Below the pieces are notes generated by a model that was given only the letters and a program-made list of their open reading frames with translations, ran no database searches and was not told the origin of the DNA. Of a stretch of DNA of 64,000 nt, positions 26,266-33,701 are shown in pieces (position 1 is the stretch's first letter; the number at the start of each line of letters is the position of its first letter). Position numbers and translations under genes: made by a program. The DNA comes from Novosphingobium cyanobacteriorum (GTDB lineage Bacteria > Pseudomonadota > Alphaproteobacteria > Sphingomonadales > Sphingomonadaceae). The DNA lies in assembly GCF_029436685.1 (NCBI RefSeq), contig NZ_JAROCY010000010.1, positions 1 through 64,000 on the forward strand, in the 5' to 3' direction.

Positions 26266-26673
26266 TCAGACGCGACGTATCCGGCTGGGATCGACCTGCG
26301 GGTTCACGACCCGGTGGCGTGATTCCACATGCCATTCGCCATTCACGCGGGAAACGTGGGCCTGTTGCTGAAGCGCCTGGCTCAGCATGGCAATGTCGAA
26401 GGGTTCATCGAGCCGCATGCCGAAGGCATGATCGCGAAACCAGCGGACCTCGCCCGTGATCTCCCGGCCGCCGGGCAGGACCACGACAATGCGCTCTCCA
26501 CGGACCGGGGCAGGGCCCTTGCAACTGCCGCCAAGGCCATGTTCGGATACGTTGCGGATGACAAAGTCCCGCAGGTTCTGGCCACTACCGCGCAATCCGC
26601 CAAGCTGTGCCCGGACGATGCGCGGATGGCGCACTTCCCGCAGCACCTGGGCCTTGCTGAATTCGTGATCCAT
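26266..26673 (-). CDS. PilZ domain protein
   Basis: About 135 residues. The N-terminal VRHPRIVRAQL fits the PilZ arginine-containing stretch, though the RxxxR spacing is imperfect. VIRNVSEHGLGGSC matches the (D/N)xSxxG motif, and RIVVVLPGGREITGEVRWFRDHAFGMRL is the beta-barrel body. It is probably a small c-di-GMP receptor or a degenerate PilZ. ATG 26673 is chosen over an in-frame GTG 9 bp earlier. It follows no obvious operon partner; the GH13 gene starts on the same strand about 70 bp downstream. Confidence 0.8.
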   Translation of the reverse strand: MDHEFSKAQVLREVRHPRIVRAQLGGLRGSGQNLRDFVIRNVSEHGLGGSCKGPAPVRGERIVVVLPGGREITGEVRWFRDHAFGMRLDEPFDIAMLSQALQQQAHVSRVNGEWHVESRHRVVNPQVDPSRIRRV

Positions 26674-26838
26674 GAAAGACACGGCGACGCGATACCCCGA
26701 GAGCGGATGCGAAGACTGCGATGGTAGACCAGTTCGGTAAAGAGTCCGTTATGGACTGTTCCTGAGGACTGGGCGCAAGGGAACCTTGCGGCGGAGCCGC
26801 GTGTTACGGCTGATCAAGACGCGCGGAAGTGAGTTGAA

Positions 26839-27066
26839 ATGGATTGGACCTATCGCATCGTTGACCACGGTCAGCACTTCGCCCTGCACGAGGTTTGCCT
26901 GGATGAAAGCGGCAGACCCGAAGAGTGGGTTGCAAGGGCCATAGACTTTGCGGTCGATCGCGATTGCGGGCCGGATGGCCTGATCGCCTCGCTGGAAGAA
27001 GCGCTGGCGGCGGCCCGTTCGTCGCCTCTGCTCGTGCTGCGTGAAGGCCGGCTGGAGCCCGCCTGA
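26839..27066 (+). CDS. Small hypothetical protein
   Basis: 75 residues, acidic, starting MDWTYRIVDHGQHFALHEV and containing a helical segment around GLIASLEEALAAARSSPLL. No domain was recognised. The amino-acid pattern (a beta hairpin of the form YRIVDHGQHFALHEVCLDE followed by a helix) is protein-like, and ORFs on the other strand there are not. GAGTTGAA precedes the ATG. It lies alone between a PilZ gene and the pirin gene. Confidence 0.55.
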   Translation: MDWTYRIVDHGQHFALHEVCLDESGRPEEWVARAIDFAVDRDCGPDGLIASLEEALAAARSSPLLVLREGRLEPA

Positions 27067-27099
27067 CCCGGGGCCGTGGGGCCACCGAGCCAGGCAGGT

Positions 27100-27131
27100 G
27101 TTCGCCGCCAGCGGGGAAAGCGGCGGCGAAC
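27100..27131. terminator. GC-rich hairpin between the small ORF and the pirin gene
   Basis: GTTCGCCGCC (27100-27109) pairs perfectly with GGCGGCGAAC (27122-27131), between convergent genes. There is no T-tract on either side. Confidence 0.4.
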
Positions 27132-27162
27132 GGGGTTCAAGCCTGAACATCAGGCAGGTTGA

Positions 27163-27861
27163 TCATGCGGCGTCGACCAGAACGATCTCCGCATCCTCGA
27201 TCGCCGTGACGGTGACCGCTTCGACATCGCTGATCGCTGCGCCATCGCGGGCATTCACGGTCACATCGTCGATCCGGACCGCGCCCGTGGCGGGGACAAG
27301 GTATGCCTTGCGGTCCCTGCCCAGCGGATAGGTGGCGGTTTCACCCGCCTTCAGCTTGGCCGCCACGATGCGCGCATCGGTGCGGATCGGCAGGGCGTCG
27401 GTATCCTCCTGATACCCCGAAGCGAGGGTGACGAAGCGGCCGGCGCGATCCCCGGTGGGAAAGGGGCGGGTCCCCCAGCTGGGCTGTTCACCGGTGCGGG
27501 TGGGGATGATCCAGATCTGGAAGATGCGGGTCTCCACGTCCTCCATGTTGTATTCCGAATGGCGGATGCCGGTCCCGGCGCTCATCACCTGCACGTCGCC
27601 CGCTTCGGTGCGGCCCTTGTTGCCCAGGCTGTCCTGATGGGTGATGGCACCTTCGCGAACATAGGTCACGATCTCCATGTCACGGTGGGGGTGCGGGGGG
27701 AAACCGGTGTGCGGGGCGATCACGTCATCGTTCCACACCCGCAGATTGCCCCAGTGCATGCGCGCCGGATCATGATAGTTGGCGAACGAGAAATGATGCT
27801 TTGCATTGAGCCAGCCGTGGTTTTCACCGCCGAGGCTGGCGAAGGGGCGCAGTTCGATCAT
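27163..27861 (-). CDS. Pirin family protein
   Basis: A 232-residue bicupin. The N-terminal cupin holds the metal site in FPPHPHRDMEIVTYV together with TGIRHSEYN (His, His, His, Glu), as in YhhW-type pirins that have quercetin 2,3-dioxygenase activity. The C-terminal cupin (RIDDVTVNARDGAAISDVEA) is degenerate, as usual. ATG 27861 is used; the extra upstream residues do not match the family. The gene is divergent from a LysR regulator with 126 bp between starts, the usual arrangement for a regulator and its target. Confidence 0.92.
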   Translation of the reverse strand: MIELRPFASLGGENHGWLNAKHHFSFANYHDPARMHWGNLRVWNDDVIAPHTGFPPHPHRDMEIVTYVREGAITHQDSLGNKGRTEAGDVQVMSAGTGIRHSEYNMEDVETRIFQIWIIPTRTGEQPSWGTRPFPTGDRAGRFVTLASGYQEDTDALPIRTDARIVAAKLKAGETATYPLGRDRKAYLVPATGAVRIDDVTVNARDGAAISDVEAVTVTAIEDAEIVLVDAA

Positions 27862-27987
27862 GGTCTGTCTCCGGGAAGGCATCTGGGATCATCGCCTTCG
27901 TTGCAACGGCAGATAGGACTTGCGGGCTTTTCTGTTCAGAGGGATAATGCGGATCGAAACGTTCCATTATCTTGAAAGGTCTTGCGC

Positions 27988-28893
27988 ATGGCGCAGCCAG
28001 GCACGCCCACATATGACCAGCTGCGCATTTTCCTGACCATTGTCGATACCGGCAGTTTCGCCGCCGCGGGGCGCAAGCTGAACCGCGCGGTTTCGGTGAT
28101 CAGCTATGGCATCACCAACCTTGAGGCGCAGTTGGGTGTCTCGCTGTTCGACCGCGAGGGGACGCGCAGGCCGGTGCTGACCGTGGCGGGTCGTGCGTTG
28201 CTGGCCGAGGCGCGGGCGATCGCGGCGGGTATGGATGGCCTGCGCGCCAAGGTGAAGGGGATGCTGGAAGGGCTGGAGGCGGAAGTCGACCTGGTGGTGG
28301 ACGTGATGCTGCCTTCCGAGCAGGTGGCGCGGGTGCTGCGCGCCTTTGCAGTGGAATTCCCGACGGTGCAGCTGCGCCTGCATGTGGAGGCGCTGGGCGC
28401 GGTCTCTGCCATGGTGCTCGACGGGCGAGCGGTGGTCGGCGTTTCCGGCCCCCTGGCGAGCGAGGCTTCGGCGATAGAGCGGCTGGCGGCCTGTTCGGTG
28501 GAGATGGTGCCGGTGGCGGCGCCGGACCATCCGCTGGCGCGGATGGCGGCGATCCCGCCGGGGGCAGGCAGCGAGCATGTGCAGCTGGTGCTGTCGGACC
28601 GGTCGACCGTGACCGAGGGACGCGATTTCGGCGTGCTGAGCACGCGCACCTGGCGGCTGGCGGACCTTTCGGCCAAGCATGCGCTGCTGCGCGAAGGGAT
28701 CGGGTGGGGCAACATGCCGCTGCCGATGGTCGAGGCGGACTTCGTGGCCGGAACGCTGGTGCGGCTGGCGCTGCCGGACTTCTCCGGCGAGACCTATCGC
28801 ATGTCGGTGATCTGGCGGCGCGATGCGCCTCCGGGGCCGGCCGCAGCCTGGCTGGTGGACCAGTTCGTGGGGCAGGGCGCAGCGGCGGGTTAG
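27988..28893 (+). CDS. LysR family transcriptional regulator
   Basis: A 301-residue LysR-type regulator. The N-terminal winged HTH is clear: YDQLRIFLTIVDTGSFAAAG, then NRAVSVISYGITNLEAQLGV and SLFDREGTR. The effector domain has the periplasmic-binding-protein-like pattern VDVMLPSEQVARVLRAFAVE. ATG 27988 is taken over an in-frame TTG two codons earlier. Its position divergent from the pirin gene suggests that it controls pirin and itself from the 126-bp shared region. Confidence 0.92.
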   Translation: MAQPGTPTYDQLRIFLTIVDTGSFAAAGRKLNRAVSVISYGITNLEAQLGVSLFDREGTRRPVLTVAGRALLAEARAIAAGMDGLRAKVKGMLEGLEAEVDLVVDVMLPSEQVARVLRAFAVEFPTVQLRLHVEALGAVSAMVLDGRAVVGVSGPLASEASAIERLAACSVEMVPVAAPDHPLARMAAIPPGAGSEHVQLVLSDRSTVTEGRDFGVLSTRTWRLADLSAKHALLREGIGWGNMPLPMVEADFVAGTLVRLALPDFSGETYRMSVIWRRDAPPGPAAAWLVDQFVGQGAAAG

Positions 28894-28952
28894 GGGATTT
28901 CCCGGATTACCGTTCGTAAGTGGAATTAGAGGTGCCGTGCCAAGTGTACCTG

Positions 28953-30233
28953 ATGCTGAAGCGCGTACCGACATCCGACATCGAATTGGGCATGTTCATC
29001 CACAAGCTGGAGGGGAGCTGGTTCAAGCATCCCTTCTGGAAGTCACGGTTTTTGCTGACTGATGAGAAGACGCTGGATTCGCTGCTGAATTCCGATGTGC
29101 CCAGCGTGGTGATCGACACCGAGCGGGGCCTGGACGTGCGCCCCGTGCGTCGCGACGCGACAGGTGGCGCGGTGGCAGACCGCGCGCCGGCGCGCAGGCC
29201 CATGCCCAGCCCTGCGCCAAGGCTGCGGGCCGTGGCTCCGGCGGCGAGCGCCGATCCCTATGCGCCAACCACCACCGCCAAGGAATTCGGCCGCTGTCGC
29301 AAGAACATGGTTCACGTGGGCCGCGTGGTCAGCCGGGTGTTCCTGGAAGCGCGGCTGGGCAAGGCGATCAGCAGCCAGGACGTGGAGCCGGTGATCGAGG
29401 AGGTCTATGCCTCGGTCCAGCGCAACCTCTATGCCTTCAACGGCCTGCTGCGCTGCCAGCAGGACAACGAATATGTCTATCGCCACTCGTTGGCGGTCAG
29501 CGCGCTGATGATCGCACTGGCGCGGCAGCTGAGACTGAGCCCCAACGACATGCGCGACGCGGGCATGGCCGGCCTGCTGATGGATGTGGGCGTGGGCCAG
29601 CTGCCGGTGGACGAGATTCCGCCGCAGGGCGATTATCGCGCGCTGCCGCCTGATCTGCTCGAACAGCACGTGCTGCTGGGCCATGCCCTGCTCAAATCCG
29701 CCGGCGACATTCCGCCGCGGGTGGTGGAGGCCTGCCTCAACCATCACGAGCGGCTTGACGGAACGGGCTATCCCAACAAGCTTTCCGGCCTTGAGATCGA
29801 CCTGTTCGGGCGGATGGCGGCGATCTGCGATTGCTATGACAACTTCGTGTCGGGCGGTGCGGGCAGGCCTGCGCTCGATCCGGCGGAGGCGATCCGCGCG
29901 CTGGTGGCGATGGGGCCGAAGCTGGACCGCGACGTGCTGCGCGCCTTTGTCGAGACGCTGGGCGTCTATCCGATCGGATCGTTCGTCCGCCTGCGTTCTG
30001 AACGGCTGGCGATGGTGGTGGACGAGGACCCGGCAGATACCACCCGGCCGACGGTGCGCACGTTCTATTCGCTGATCCTGGAAAAGCGCATCCGCAGCGA
30101 AACGATCGCGCTGGCCAACTGCTTTGGCGAGGACGAGATCGTGGGCATTGCCGACCTTACCGGGCTGGACATTCCCGACGTGACGGACCTGCGGGCCTCG
30201 ATCCTCGCGTCCTTCGGGCGCGAGGCGGCCTGA
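28953..30233 (+). CDS. DUF3391 / HD-GYP domain protein with altered HD motif
   Basis: 426 residues. The DUF3391 domain opens with MLKRVPTSDIELGMFIHKLE, the usual start of this family, so ATG 28953 is preferred over a GTG at 28920. A Pro/Ala-rich linker (residues about 85-115) leads to the HD-GYP domain. The GYP signature is complete (HHERLDGTGYPNKLSG), but the catalytic HD pair reads MD in GLLMDVGVGQLP and the following Lys is Val. This may reduce or abolish c-di-GMP phosphodiesterase activity and favour a sensor or binding role. It follows the LysR gene in the same direction by 59 bp. Confidence 0.88.
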   Translation: MLKRVPTSDIELGMFIHKLEGSWFKHPFWKSRFLLTDEKTLDSLLNSDVPSVVIDTERGLDVRPVRRDATGGAVADRAPARRPMPSPAPRLRAVAPAASADPYAPTTTAKEFGRCRKNMVHVGRVVSRVFLEARLGKAISSQDVEPVIEEVYASVQRNLYAFNGLLRCQQDNEYVYRHSLAVSALMIALARQLRLSPNDMRDAGMAGLLMDVGVGQLPVDEIPPQGDYRALPPDLLEQHVLLGHALLKSAGDIPPRVVEACLNHHERLDGTGYPNKLSGLEIDLFGRMAAICDCYDNFVSGGAGRPALDPAEAIRALVAMGPKLDRDVLRAFVETLGVYPIGSFVRLRSERLAMVVDEDPADTTRPTVRTFYSLILEKRIRSETIALANCFGEDEIVGIADLTGLDIPDVTDLRASILASFGREAA

Positions 30234-30240
30234 CCGGGCT

Positions 30241-31254
30241 TCAGAACAAGGTCGTGACGAGGTAGAACAGCGCGCCCACGGTGGCCGATGCGGGGATGGT
30301 GATGATCCATGCCGCCACCACGTTGCCCGCCACGCCCCAGCGCACGGCCGAGGCGCGCCGCGCGGTGCCCGCGCCGATCACGCAGCCGGTGATCGTGTGC
30401 GTGGTGGAAACCGGGATGCCCAGCAGCGAGGCCGAGAACACGATCACCGACCCGCCGAGCGAGGCGCTGAAGCCCTGGTGGTGATCGAGCTTGGTGATGC
30501 GGCTGCCCATCGTTTCGATGATCTTCCACCCGCCGGCCATGGTGCCCGCCGCCATGGCGACATAGCAGCAGATCGCCACCCAGTGCGGCACTGCGAATTC
30601 GCCCTTCAGGTAGCCGGTGGAGAACAGCAGCACGGTGATCACGCCCATCGTCTTCTGCGCGTCGTTCAAACCGTGGCTGACCGAATAGGCGGCAGAGGAC
30701 AGGAGGTGGAGCGAACGGAAGCTGCGCTCCGCCGTCTTGCTGGAGGCGCGGGCGAAGAGCCAGCTGGTGATCAGCATGACCAGCATCGACAGCATCATGC
30801 CCAGCACCGGTGACAGCACGATGGCGATCAGCGTCTTGTTCAGGCCTGTCCACTGGATGCCGGTGAAGCCGGCATGGGCCACGCCCGCGCCCACGATACC
30901 GCCCACCAGCGCGTGGCTTGATGAGGACGGAATGCCCTTCAGCCAGGTGACCACGTTCCAGAACATCGCGCCTGACAGCGCGCCGAACACCACTGCGGGC
31001 GTCACCAGATCCTTGTCGATCAGGCCCTTGCCGATGGTTTCGGCCACCTTGTGCAGGCTGGGGAAGGCGATGGTCAGGAAATAGGCGGCAAAGTTGAACG
31101 CGGCGGCAAAGAGCACGGCAGGCACCGGCTTCAGCAGCTTGGTGGAAACCACCGTGGCGATGGAATTGGCCGCATCGTGAAGCCCGTTGAGAAAATCGAA
31201 CGCCAGCGCGACGATGATGAGCCCGACGAGCAGCGGGAAGGCAAGCTCGTGCAT
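30241..31254 (-). CDS. pit: Inorganic phosphate transporter, PiT family
   Basis: A 337-residue polytopic membrane protein. Both PiT signature repeats are present: FDFLNGLHDAANSIATVVST near the N-terminus and VSHGLNDAQKTMGVITVL in the middle. SSSSHALVGGIVGAGVA and STTHTITGCVIGAG are further family blocks. It imports phosphate as a metal-phosphate complex driven by the proton gradient. The start lies 1 bp after the stop codon of the Nudix-DUF47 gene, so the two are co-translated; the DUF47 partner is the usual PiT companion. Confidence 0.95.
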   Translation of the reverse strand: MHELAFPLLVGLIIVALAFDFLNGLHDAANSIATVVSTKLLKPVPAVLFAAAFNFAAYFLTIAFPSLHKVAETIGKGLIDKDLVTPAVVFGALSGAMFWNVVTWLKGIPSSSSHALVGGIVGAGVAHAGFTGIQWTGLNKTLIAIVLSPVLGMMLSMLVMLITSWLFARASSKTAERSFRSLHLLSSAAYSVSHGLNDAQKTMGVITVLLFSTGYLKGEFAVPHWVAICCYVAMAAGTMAGGWKIIETMGSRITKLDHHQGFSASLGGSVIVFSASLLGIPVSTTHTITGCVIGAGTARRASAVRWGVAGNVVAAWIITIPASATVGALFYLVTTLF

Positions 31255-31255
31255 G

Positions 31256-32317
31256 TCAGGCGTTGTCGATCACGATGCCGTCGATCTCGTTCGCCACATC
31301 CTCGAACGCATCGACGATCATTTCCAAGTGCTTGTAGATCTCGCGTGCGACGAGGAAGCGCATCGTCGCCTTTTCCCCGTGTTCGCGGAACGCCCGCTTC
31401 AACCCGGCGCGGTGCAGTTCGTCGGCATGGTTTTCCATGCGCACGAGCCGCTCCGTCAGTTCATGCAGGCGGGTGCCGTTGCGGCCCACGTCGCGCAGCA
31501 GGGGCATGGCTTCCGCCACCAGGCGCGCGGCGTCGACGATGATCGCGCCCATGTCCTTCATTTCCTGTTCGAACGTGGTCACGTCATAGACGTCGACCGC
31601 CTGCACGGTGGCCTGCATCTCGTCGATGGCGTCGTCCATCGCGCCGATCAGGCTGGTGATCGCGCTGCGGTCGAACGGGGTCAGGAAGGTCTCGCGCACG
31701 GTGCGCAGCACTTCGCGGATCACGGTGTCGCCGTCGTTCTCGCGCTCGATCACCTCGCGGATGTGGTCGGCCGGGTTGCCGGTGCCCTGAAGCAGCCGGG
31801 CGAGCGCATCGGCACCGGCCACGATCGTCTGGGCATGGGCTTCGAACAGTTCGAAGAAGTTTCCGGTCATGGGCAGCAGGCGCTGGAACCAGGCAGACAT
31901 GTGAGAGATCCTCGATTTGTGGGCGACCGTGGCCAGCATCCCCGTGCGGCGTGTGGCGGCCTGGAATTCCGATGCCACGAAGCTGCGCATCAGTTCGCGC
32001 AGGTCGGCCTCCTCCACCTTGTCGGCAGCATCGGCCAGCGTGAACCACATGCGTTCGCGCTCGTGCGCTTCCTTCCACGCGGGCAGTTCGTCGGTGACGG
32101 AAAGCGGGAAGACATCGACATCCACCATCAGCGATGCACCGCTGCCCTTGCGCTTGCGATAGCGGTAGGAGCCGAGCGGCACCGGGCAGACAGAGCCGCG
32201 CACGCCGGCTTCCTCCTCCGCCTCAAGCGCGGCGGCGGCGTGTGGCGTCAGGCCGCTCATCGCGTTGCCTTTCGGGATCACCCAGCGGCCGGTGCCGCGA
32301 GAGGTGACCAGCAGCAC
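31256..32317 (-). CDS. Nudix hydrolase domain in frame with DUF47 (PhoU-like, PiT-associated) protein
   Basis: One open frame with two domains. Residues 1-139 are Nudix: GRWVIPKGNAMSGL then AAALEAEEEAGV keeps the EExxEE-type core, with other box positions substituted as in DIPP-like members. Residues 140-353 are a complete DUF47 helical protein (MSAWFQRLLPMTGNFFELFE onward). No stop codon separates them. An internal ATG at 31900, with GAGGA 8 nt upstream, matches the normal DUF47 start, so DUF47 may also be made alone. The GTG at 32317 truncates the first Nudix strand: in-frame codons upstream still encode IRQIAALPYR, but no ATG exists there, so an ATT at 32380 is a candidate start. The gene is coupled to pit. 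Confidence 0.82.
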   Translation of the reverse strand: MLLVTSRGTGRWVIPKGNAMSGLTPHAAAALEAEEEAGVRGSVCPVPLGSYRYRKRKGSGASLMVDVDVFPLSVTDELPAWKEAHERERMWFTLADAADKVEEADLRELMRSFVASEFQAATRRTGMLATVAHKSRISHMSAWFQRLLPMTGNFFELFEAHAQTIVAGADALARLLQGTGNPADHIREVIERENDGDTVIREVLRTVRETFLTPFDRSAITSLIGAMDDAIDEMQATVQAVDVYDVTTFEQEMKDMGAIIVDAARLVAEAMPLLRDVGRNGTRLHELTERLVRMENHADELHRAGLKRAFREHGEKATMRFLVAREIYKHLEMIVDAFEDVANEIDGIVIDNA

Positions 32318-32681
32318 GCGTACGCTCGCATCCGGGCCAGAGCCTTCGGTGCGATAGGGCAGGGCGGCAATCTGGCGAATGGCTGGTCTCGAATTTGGCG
32401 TTACGGTCGCGGCGCGCTGCCACGATTGTCAAGAAACCGCAACATTCGGGGCGTCGGTATCCCCGAATACCAAGAATTCCGTGCCCGGTGACCTTGGTCT
32501 CGCCCGGATTTGGATGAAAAAAAGGGCCGGTCGGTTGCCCGATCGGCCCTGGAAAGTTTGGGAGAGGATGCCTGAAAGGCCCGTCCCATGTGCTCCCCGA
32601 CTCGCCCTTTCGCAAGTGCGAACAGAGCAATCGTCGTTGCAGAAAACGCAACTCACCGCAAAAGCCGCGGAAGGGCGCGGG
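32318..32681. other. Intergenic region between the Gfo/Idh gene and the Nudix-DUF47-pit operon
   Basis: Apart from the likely 5' extension of the Nudix domain (to about 32380) and the terminator at 32516-32550, nothing gene-like is visible. The promoter of the phosphate operon should lie between them. Confidence 0.55.
32516..32550 (-). terminator. Rho-independent terminator of the FAD-protein / Gfo-Idh operon
   Basis: On the minus strand AGGGCCGATCGG (32550-32539) pairs with CCGACCGGCCCT (32534-32523), with one wobble, around a GCAA loop. It is followed by a run of eight T (32523-32516). It lies about 130 bp after the Gfo/Idh stop codon and before the phosphate operon. Confidence 0.85.
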
Positions 32682-33701
32682 TCACAGCCTCTGCGCACTG
32701 CCGGTTATTGCCGCCTTTTCAGCAAGCTCCACGATTTCCGCCACGGCCAACGATTGCTGGATCGTCACCGAATCGCTTTCCATGCCCTTCAGGGCAAGCG
32801 TCAGCTGCCGGTAGAATTCGCGCTGATCGCCTGGGCAGGATTGCACTGCTTGCACCGAATCCGGGGTGTGAAGGGCCGGCGCATCGTCATCCAGCCCCCA
32901 TCCGGGCGCGCCGGGTCGCATGCCGGAAACAAGCTGTGCCTCCTGCCGATCCATGCCCTGTTTCACCAGGCTGCCGCCGCTGCCATGGACCACGAAGCGT
33001 GGAGCGCCGCCCGCCACGAGCATCCCGGCGTGGAGGACCACGCGCAGCTGCGCATACTCAAGCACCACATGCGCCCAGTCCGTCGCCTCGGCCCACGGCC
33101 GCTGCTGCGCCATCGAAGCCATGATGCGCTCTGGCCGGCCGAACAGCATCAGCGCCTGGTCCACCAGGTGCGGCCCCAGATCGAACCACACCCCACTGGC
33201 CGGCCCGGCATTCTCGCGCCAGCGATCGCGCACGGTCGGGCGGAACCGGTCGAAGTGGGATTCGAAGTGCGCCACGGTGCCGACTGCGCCGCCTTCAATC
33301 GCGGCCTTGACCGACAGGAAATCGCTGTCCCAGCGCCGATTGTGGAAGACCGACAGGTTCACGCCCGCCGCCTTGGCCTGAGCCGCCAGGGCCTGCGCCT
33401 CGGCGAAGGTCGGGGCGATGGGTTTGTCCACCACCACATGCTTGCCCGCCGCGATGGCGGCGCGGGCAAGCGGTACGTGGCTGTCATTGGGCGTGGCGAT
33501 GACCACCAGATCAATGTCGCCGCGCGCCAGCGCCGAAGCGAGATCGGGCAGGACCACCACTTCTGGCAGGTCCGCCAGCACCTTGTCCGGCTGGCTGGAC
33601 ACCACCACGCGCAGGGCAAGCGCCGGTTCGGCACCGATCAGCGGAGCGTGGAACGTGCGACCGGCAAAGCCATAGCCGACCAGCGCGACGCCGATCGTCA
33701 T
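32682..33701 (-). CDS. Gfo/Idh/MocA family oxidoreductase
   Basis: A 339-residue NAD(P)-dependent dehydrogenase. The Rossmann motif is IGVALVGYGFAGRTFHAPLI (residues 3-22), followed by IDLVVIATPNDSH and the EKP-like motif AGKHVVVDKPIA with its catalytic Lys. VNLSVFHNRRWDSDFL and GVWFDLGPHLVDQALMLFG are typical of the YhhX/YdgJ subgroup. It likely oxidises or reduces a sugar or inositol derivative, but the substrate is not predictable. The start overlaps the stop of the FAD-dependent protein by 4 nt (ATGA), and a strong terminator follows. Confidence 0.92.
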   Translation of the reverse strand: MTIGVALVGYGFAGRTFHAPLIGAEPALALRVVVSSQPDKVLADLPEVVVLPDLASALARGDIDLVVIATPNDSHVPLARAAIAAGKHVVVDKPIAPTFAEAQALAAQAKAAGVNLSVFHNRRWDSDFLSVKAAIEGGAVGTVAHFESHFDRFRPTVRDRWRENAGPASGVWFDLGPHLVDQALMLFGRPERIMASMAQQRPWAEATDWAHVVLEYAQLRVVLHAGMLVAGGAPRFVVHGSGGSLVKQGMDRQEAQLVSGMRPGAPGWGLDDDAPALHTPDSVQAVQSCPGDQREFYRQLTLALKGMESDSVTIQQSLAVAEIVELAEKAAITGSAQRL

